From Zygnema cylindricum (taxonomy: Eukaryota; Streptophyta; Zygnematophyceae; Zygnematales; Zygnemataceae), in NCBI GenBank assembly GCA_037447655.1, contig JBBHKE010002638.1, forward strand, positions 64,001 through 87,500: 23,500 nt of DNA, written 5' to 3'. The stretch's first letter is position 1. Each line of letters opens with the position of its first letter. This document shows positions 17,556 through 23,500 of the stretch, piece after piece. The notes under the pieces are model-generated. The model did no database searches and was not told where the DNA came from. It worked only from the letters and a program-made list of their open reading frames with translations. A program made the position numbers and the translations under genes.

Positions 17556-20500
17556 ATGCATTACATACCAAATTGCAACACTGCGTTTTCTGTAATAGAA
17601 CCAAAAAATATGACTTCTACTACAACTCCGGAGGCAACTGATTTAGTGAATGTTCTTCAAGATATGTTGGTCCCTCGATCTCCTTTATCTTCTTCATCGT
17701 ATTCTCTTCGAAATGGGAATTTCGCAAGTTGTCCTCCCTCGACTCCCTTCATTCCCTCCAATGCCGATGTTTCTGCAAATTCGCAAAACAATATCAATTT
17801 TTCACGCAAAATTTTTGCCAGTTGTCCTCCCTCCACTCCCTCCAATTCGGATGTTTTAAAAAATTCTCAAAACAATATCAAGTTTTCTCGCGAAAATTGT
17901 GGTGAAACTTCTCAAAATGTTGATTGGAGCTTATGGGAACAAGTTGTCGAAAACGGAGTCGAGACAAATAACAGCTCGACTTCAAATAACAATTTGTCTT
18001 CAAATATTAATTCTTCTTCGAATGGAAATTTGGAATTGCAACGTGGAAATGGTGGACATCGAGAGAGAGAAATGGCGACTGAAAAAAACAGGTCAAACGG
18101 AAGAAACGACGACGATGTTTCGTCCTTAACAGAAGCAGAACTGGAGGTTTTAGGAAATTTAATCGATGCATTTCCGGGTGTCGATCTCGAGGAAATGGCA
18201 AAAGCATATGTGTTGGCAGGAAAAGATCCTAATTTTACCGCGGAAATTCTTGCATCAAAAGTGAAATCAAAATCAAAAGTGAACTCAAAATCAAAAGATG
18301 AGGACAAAATTTCTTCACAACAAGATTTACCGAAATCGAAATCAAAAGAGGGTGACAAAATTTCTCCCCGACAAAATTTGAACCAAATTGCAATAGACAA
18401 AGATTGTATGATCGTACTGGATGACGATAGTGGTTGGAATATGGCTAGGAAATCCCGAGCAAATCGAAAAGAAAAAGAAACTGTAACAAAATCTCCGAAA
18501 AAACCGACAATAAAGTCTCGAAGACAAATGACCGAGGAAGCAGGAAGAGGAGCAATAACTTTGTCTCCGGAGAAAAAGTTACAAAAAACAGAACTGGCGG
18601 GTGACTCCTTAGTTAAAGGAGATGAGTCCGATAAGGATTCGACGGTTCACTTTCTATATTCTTTGTTTGGAAAGGAACTAAATGTTTGCTTGGATATCAT
18701 TCAGGATGTATATGGTGAGATTTCAATTTCGGAAAAACGCTCTAAAAAAGGGTCCAAAAAGTGCTCTAAAAAACACTCTAAGAAATGCTCCAAAAGAGGC
18801 TCCAAAAGATGCTTTAAAAAACCTACTTAAAACGCTTAACAAGCTTAAGAAACGCTCGAAGGAGCGCTTCAAAAAATGCTCTAATAAACTCTCTAAAAAT
18901 TCTCTGAAAGACCTTAAGAAATGAACTAAAAAATGCTCTGAAAACCACTCCAAAATACGTTTCATGAAACGCTCTTAAGAAATTTTTTAAGAATCTTGAA
19001 AGAATTGCGCTCTAAAAAGACACTAAGAAACGCTTTAAAAAACACTTTAAAAAATGCTTCAGAAAATGCTTCAGAAAAATGCTCTAGAAAACCTTAAAGC
19101 ACGCTACAGAAATGTAAAAATCTGCTTTGAAAAGCTCTCGAAACCGTCGAAAACCTTGACAAACCATAAAAAAACACTTTTAAAAACGCTCTGGAAACTT
19201 AAAAAATAAACAAATATCTGGCACAATAGTGGTTTTTGGGAGTTTCCATTTTTTTTGGAGTGAATTTTCCTTAATCCATCTCTGAGGAAAGTTTTTGAGT
19301 TCTTTTTTCTTTGGTATTTATTAGTTTTTTAACTTTATAGAACTCTTTAAGAAAATTAAATTTCAGAGAACTGAATTAATTATTGTAATATACCCAATAC
19401 AGACTTGAAAATCTTAACAAATTGCAAGAATCACTCCGTTTTCCAGGAAAATAGACAATAATTTGTCTTTTTTTGACGTTTTTCCATACATTTTCTTGTT
19501 TTTTTGCTTTTTGCCAGATGGTTGTGGTGGCGATATTAACAAGGTTTGTTTTTTCCCAAAAACTTTTAGGACATATAAACATGGTAAACCCTAAAAAATT
19601 CACAAGAAAAAACCTTCAAAACCGTAAGAGAGGAAGACTTATGTGGTCATTAGGGAACATTTCTTACTACATTTTAAAGACGACGAAAGGACTGAAAGAA
19701 TGGAAAAAAAGAATAAGTGTTAAATAGACATCCCAGTCTTTAGGGGATGTTTTTTCTTACTACATTTTAAGGAGGATAACATTTTGAAACAATTTAAAAA
19801 AATGATAGCCAGTTTTCTGTCTCCTTTATATGTTCATAAGTTTAATTTGAGAGTTGTTTTGTTAATTCTCCTGATTTTCAGTGTTTTAAATTTTACTTTA
19901 AAACAAATATTTTGTTTTTGAAGTCATCCTGTTTTGGTTTCATTTTCTGAATCTTGTGCTTTCGAATGTTTCTTCTGAATTTTTTCCAAAAGTTTTTTTT
20001 AAAAAGATATTGTCTTTAAAATTTCCATTTTTTTTTCGGTTTTTCTTTTTAGTGTAAAAATTTAAAAGGATCTTCTCAATTATTAGCGGAACTATATGTC
20101 ATCTCCAATACCTACTCACAATGGATAAAAAATGGATAGAAAACGGATAAAAAATTGGATATTAAATGGATAAAAGACGGATAAAAAATTGGATATTAAA
20201 TGGATAAAAGACGGATAAAAAATTGGATAAAAAATTGGATAAAAAACGGATTAAAAATTGATAAAAATGAATAAAAAATGGATAGAAAAACTGTATGTTT
20301 TTTTCTTTCCTCTTTTGATTTTGCAGCGCTCAGAAAGTTTACTGAAAATTGGATAAAAGTTGGATTATTGAATCACTTTTTTTTTTTTTTTCAAATCTTA
20401 GAAACGCTGCTAAAAATTACAGAAGGCTGCAATTTTTTATAATGGAGCTCATAATATTTACTGAAAATCAATAAATTGGATAAATTTGGGATAAAAACGG

Positions 20501-21975
20501 ATGAAAATTGGATTAAAATTGGATTAAAACTGGATAATCAAATCACATTTTTTTTTTTTTTTCCCCAGAGCTCAGAGATTTTGCTGAAAATTACGGAAGG
20601 TTGCGAAGGATCTTCGTCTTCTTTCCCGATTCAAATTTCGGAAACAGAGGAAAAAAACGGAGGACTTTCTGACCTCCTCCAAGCTTTTCCGAATATCGAT
20701 CAAGAAGATGTTGTCATCACTTTTCAGGTCATTTTTCCCTCTTTCTTCCCTTTTTTCCCTTTTTTTTTGGGATTTTTGGGTTGTTTTAGTGCATTTTTAG
20801 GGCTTTTTTTAGGGAGTTTGGAGGTTTTTAGACTTTTTTTAGATTTTTTTTGGGGTTTTTAGGTTTTTTGCAGTTAAATAGCGAAGACTCCTTAAAAAAA
20901 ATAAAAAAAAATGCAGTTAAACAGTGAAGATTTCTGAAAAATGAATGAAAAGAAAATTGTTTTTGCAGTTCAATATTGAGACTTCAAAAAAAAAATAAAA
21001 AATGCAGTTAAACAGTGAAAATTTCTGAAAAAAAAAATGTTTTTGCAGTTAAATAATGAAGATCCGGGAAAAACCGCATTTGCTCTCTTAGCCCTCGATA
21101 CTCGAGAAACTGTAAAAGATAAATCGGAAATAAAATTTTCGGAGCCTTTATCTCCTCGTCGCAACAAATCGGAGGATCCAATTGGAAAGGTAAAAAAATT
21201 CCTTTTTTCTATACTCCCTTTTTTCTTTTTTTTTCATATCCCCTTCCCCCCTTCCTTTTTTTTTAACCATTTTTGTCTTTTTTTCCCTTTTTTCTCCTTT
21301 TTTTTTATTCTATCTGCCCCCTCTTGTATTTTTCCGTATGTGTTATTTTTATATATATATATACACACACACACGCACACACACATGTATATGTGTATGT
21401 CATGTAGGAAAAACCAAAAAAAGAATAAAAATGGATTTTATTTTGTATTTTTTTTTTTTTTTTTGTTTTAAAAAAAAAATCTCCTAATTTTCTCCTTTTT
21501 TTTTTGTCCCCTTATTTTTACATTCCATGTAAATATTAGTAATTCTCCCTACTCTTTTTTTTGATTCTTCACTTCAGCAGATAAGGAATGTTCAGGAAAA
21601 CATGTGTTTTATGTGACTTGTAGTAACTTTTTTATTTTTTCCTTTTTCCTTTTTTCTCGTCCTTTTTTTCCTTTTTTTTCCCGTTTTTCACTTTTTTTTC
21701 TTTTTATTGGAACGTTCAGAAAAAACATATTTTATGTGACTAGTAGTAACATTTTTCCCCTTTTCCCTTTTTTCCCCCCTTTTTTTTGTTTTTTTTTTCA
21801 TTTTCCCCTTCTTCCTTTTTCTCCTTGTTTTCTCCGTTTTTCACTCCTTGTTTTCTCTGTTTCTCACCTTTTTTATTTTTTAAAAGGCAAATTTGGAACG
21901 TTTGAAAAAAGCATTCCCACTAGTTAATTCGGAAATTCTCGAAAATGTTTTGCAAGCCTCAAACAATTCTTTCAG
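17556..21975 (+). CDS. UBA/CUE-module protein, SDE5/Smr-like family (N-terminal part, five exons)
   Basis: Coding exons joined by consensus sites and phase: 17556-18714 (donor GTGAGA), 19518-19543, 20569-20727, 21049-21189 and 21887-21975. They give 524 continuous codons. Residues 1-185 are Ser/Asn-rich with a tandem duplication. Four helical UBA/CUE-like modules follow: about 190-237 (LTEAELEVLGNLIDAFPGVD), 364-405 (FLYSLFGKELNVCLDIIQDV, then GCGGDINKSSEILLK, built from three exons), 426-468 (LSDLLQAFPNID...LNNEDPGKTAFALLA) and 496-524 (LERLKKAFPLVNSEILENVL). Lys/Ser-rich linkers separate them. This arrangement resembles the N-terminal region of plant SDE5 and Smr-domain (PRL1-interacting-factor-like) proteins, the former linked to trans-acting siRNA production and RNA trafficking. 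The family call is inference. DUF1771 and Smr domains are not visible; exon 5 ends in phase 2, so the gene continues. Start: ATG 17556, or ATG 17610 in the same frame. Confidence 0.7.
17711..17893 (+). repeat. Tandem duplication inside exon 1
   Basis: Two units of about 31 and 28 codons each contain FASCPPSTP, then SN-DV, NSQNNI and FSR. The DNA is also similar, so the duplication is young relative to the rest of the exon. The unit is low-complexity and lies in the predicted disordered N-terminal region. Confidence 0.8.
18733..19200 (+). repeat. Intron 1 minisatellite-like repeat (GCTCTAAAAAA)
   Basis: Diverged units of roughly 12-18 bp built on AAANGCTCTAAAAAA fill most of intron 1, starting 18 bp after the donor. 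Read in frame they would give a Lys/Ser or Lys/Leu string, which is why an unspliced frame runs on from exon 1 to 18830. Confidence 0.75.
19518..19543 (+). other. 26-nt micro-exon (exon 2)
   Basis: It is flanked by CTTTTTGCCAG and GTTTGT. With the single G left over from exon 1 it makes nine whole codons, D-G-C-G-G-D-I-N-K, and the next exon then begins in phase 0. The encoded piece supplies the GCG-D-x-x-K turn expected between the two halves of a UBA/CUE-like module; without it the flanking exons do not join in frame. That combined fit is the support. Confidence 0.7.
20113..20293 (+). repeat. Intron 2 minisatellite (GGATAAAAAAT, about 11 bp)
   Basis: About 15 units of TGGATAAAAA(A/C) type, some as GGATATTAAA, run through this stretch. 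Short runs of the same unit reappear at 20347-20366 and 20474-20537, between the copies of the exon 3 head. Confidence 0.8.
20303..20470 (+). repeat. Three decayed copies of the exon 3 acceptor and exon head
   Basis: Copy 1: TTTTGCAG then CGCTCAGAAAGTTTACTGAA (20327 on), eight codons parallel to exon 3 (RSESLLKI against SSEILLKI), then TAA. Copy 2: a T-run, CTTAG, and AAATTACAGAAGGCTGC near 20413-20430, matching AAATTACGGAAGGTTGC of exon 3; it hits TAA after three codons. Copy 3: GAGCTCATAATATTTACTGA (about 20444). The T-run context TTGGATTATTGAATCAC before copy 2 is also repeated before the real exon (TGGATAATCAAATCAC). Confidence 0.75.
20869..21065 (+). repeat. Five-fold TGCAGTTAAA array at the exon 4 acceptor
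   Basis: The acceptor plus exon head, near TGCAGTTAAAYARYGAAGAY, occurs at 20869, 20912, 20964, 21003 and 21044; only the last leads into the long open exon. Spacing is 39-52 bp. Use of any of the first four in phase 0 reaches a stop quickly: TGA 20925, TGA 20935, TAA 20996 and TGA 21026. Confidence 0.85.
21351..21402. repeat. (TA)n(CA)n dinucleotide microsatellite in intron 4
   Basis: Alternating AT then AC repeats, followed by ATGTATATGTGTATG, within a T-rich intron. Confidence 0.9.
21585..21751 (+). repeat. 124-bp tandem duplication in intron 4
   Basis: GGAATGTTCAGGAAAACATG...TATGTGACTTGTAGTAAC at 21585 recurs from 21709 as GGAACGTTCAGAAAAAACAT...TATGTGACTAGTAGTAAC. Pyrimidine-rich filler lies between. 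Both are non-coding. Confidence 0.8.
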
Positions 21976-23500
21976 GTATTACTTTTTAAAAGAGAAAAAA
22001 AGGGGAAAAAAAAAAAAAGGAAAGGAAAAAAAATTCTCAAAAGAGGAGGTGGAGGAGTTGTTTTTGTTCTTTTGTTCTTAGGGTTTTTTTGAACCGTTTT
22101 AATCCTTTCCAGGATTTTTCTTTTTCTTTTTCTTTTTCACGTTTGTTTTGCATCAACTTTTTCATTTTTTTTATCTTTTTTTTATTTTTTTTATTTTTTT
22201 AAAGCATGTCAATTTCTTGAATTCGTCTCGGATTTCCGGATCGTTTTTCATTCATCTGTTCCGGATATATTCCTTTTCTTTCTTCCTCCTTCCTTCCCTT
22301 CTCCCTTCCTCCTTCACTTCTCCTTGCCTTCTCCTTCTCCTTCCTCCTTCCTGCCTCCTTTCCCTCCTTCCTCTCCTTCCTTCCTTCTCCTTCTCCTTCT
22401 CTTCCTCCTTTTTTTTTCCTTCCCTTCTCCTTTTTTCCTCCATTAGCAACCTCAGCCCATTCCAATCAACCATTCCTCTCCTCCTTCTTCGCCTAGTTCT
22501 CCTTCTTTCCTTTCCTTTTTTTTTTTTTTTCCAGAAGCCTGTCAAATTGAGAATCCGGGTCTCGGTGCCAGATCAGCATGTAGTTCAGCAGGAACCCTCT
22601 CTCTCACCTGATCCCAGTCTCTCCCTACCCCACCCTCTATCCTAATTTCGAGATGTCGACAAAAATCAAAAATTTCAATGCCCTTTTTTGAAAACGGAAA
22701 CGGTTTACTACAACAAAATCATGGGGGGCTTTTGGGTGTGTTTTTCTCCCCCCCCCCCCTTTTTTCCCTCTTTTCTTTTTTTTCTTCTGTTTTAGGTTTT
22801 ATGCAGGTAGATTTGTTAGGGGGTAAAGAGGGGGAGAGGAGGGGAGAGGAAGAGGAAGGAGGGAGAGAAGAGATTTGGAAAAGGAGTCAAAGAGGGTGGA
22901 GGTCGTCAGGGAGGAAGGAGGGGTCGATAGAGCGAGAGAAAGTGAAGACAAGTGGGAGGAAGGGGTGGAGAGAGGTCATGGATTAGGTGAAATTAATTTA
23001 TGATTTTTTTTTCAATGGGGCCCATGGTGGCAAAGTGACAATGACTTTTCGGTAAATTTCCAATGGATTTTTTTCAGTGGATCGGAAAGATGCCGATGAT
23101 GGGATGCTTAAAAAAGGACATAAACAATTGCTTTGCGAGTCTCAGCCAAAGTTATTTCTTCGGATTTCCCTCCGATGTTTGCCTCCCTCTCCTCTCCCTC
23201 TCTTCCCCCTTCCCTTCTCCCTCTTCGAACTCCCGCTCTATTTCCCTCCCTCTCCTTCTCCCTCTCCCTCTCCTCCTCCCTCTCCTTCTCCCTCTCTCTC
23301 TGCCTCTCCCCCCCTCTTCCTCTTATGCTCACTTCACTTTTTTTCTTTGTTTTTTTTATTTTGTACCCATTTTCAAATAGTAACAAAAATACTTTCATTT
23401 TTCACTTTTTCATCAGTTGAAATAATGTTTACTGTTAAACAATTTTAAAATTTAAATATATATGAAAACATGCAAAATTGAGTCAAAAAATTCTAAACCT
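21976..23500. other. Unresolved 3' continuation of the gene, mostly pyrimidine/purine tracts
   Basis: Long CT tracts (about 22262-22440 and 23178-23318), a C-run (22748-22761) and a GA tract (about 22818-22980) dominate. They open several frames on both strands that are composition artefacts. Good acceptors exist at 22535, 22795 and 23077, but only a chain through a possible 11-nt exon (22796-22806) keeps the phase of exon 5. No conserved domain can be named here. Confidence 0.5.

Noticed and set aside
22148-23448. Several Ser/Leu/Pro or Lys/Glu/Arg frames near the right end
   Set aside because: They follow CT and GA tracts on one or the other strand; none has a domain or agrees in phase with the upstream exons.
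1-23500. tRNA or rRNA genes
   Set aside because: I saw no tRNA A/B-box pair in a cloverleaf and no rRNA-like conserved segments.

Overview
The window looks like nuclear DNA of a land plant. It holds one intron-containing plant-type gene near the right end, a Ty3/gypsy-type LTR retroelement with gag and protease only, and a dense field of small palindromic (MITE-like) elements. The base composition is AT-rich, with long polypyrimidine, polypurine and trinucleotide tracts. I cannot name the species. The gene family and retroelement type suggest a plant, and the sprawling repeat-filled introns suggest a large genome, but the clade is inference.

Layout. 1-1291: no recognisable gene. 1292-7420: the retroelement, on the minus strand. 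Its outer 5' end is near 7420. A 29-bp tandem array lies in the putative LTR (7006-7176). A long, repeat-rich leader follows (about 4640-6990). Gag (4537-3029) is broken by one in-frame TGA, and a protease ORF (3019-1850) follows in the same frame after a TAG. No reverse transcriptase, RNase H or integrase is present. The 3' side is a rearranged A-B-A block (1292-1825), whose B part matches 7299-7420 with one mismatch seen.

7421-15540: no convincing protein gene. It contains a 227-bp tandem duplication, perfect hairpins, a hAT-like element (9524-10340), and at least two MITE families. One family ends in CACCGTGAATCGC-type inverted repeats flanked by TA; the other ends in GCATAGTTCAAAAGTAGG. 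15541-16850: a purine-only-like (GA-rich) tract of about 900 bp followed by an (ATC/ATT)n tract of about 250 bp.

17465-21975 and perhaps beyond: a plus-strand gene whose exons I could join by splice sites and phase: 17556-18714, 19518-19543 (26-nt micro-exon), 20569-20727, 21049-21189 and 21887-21975. The joined reading frame is 524 codons so far and carries four UBA/CUE-like helical modules. It resembles the N-terminal half of the plant SDE5 / Smr-domain (PRL1-interacting factor-like) family; the DUF1771 and Smr parts would lie outside the window or in exons I could not resolve.

The most unusual feature is inside this gene. Two neighbouring introns carry arrays of decayed copies of the acceptor site plus the head of the following exon (three before exon 3, four before exon 4). 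All four exon-4 copies and the two exon-3 copies that keep an AG would lead to an early stop if used. This looks like local amplification of intron/exon borders that could act as decoy or poison splice sites.
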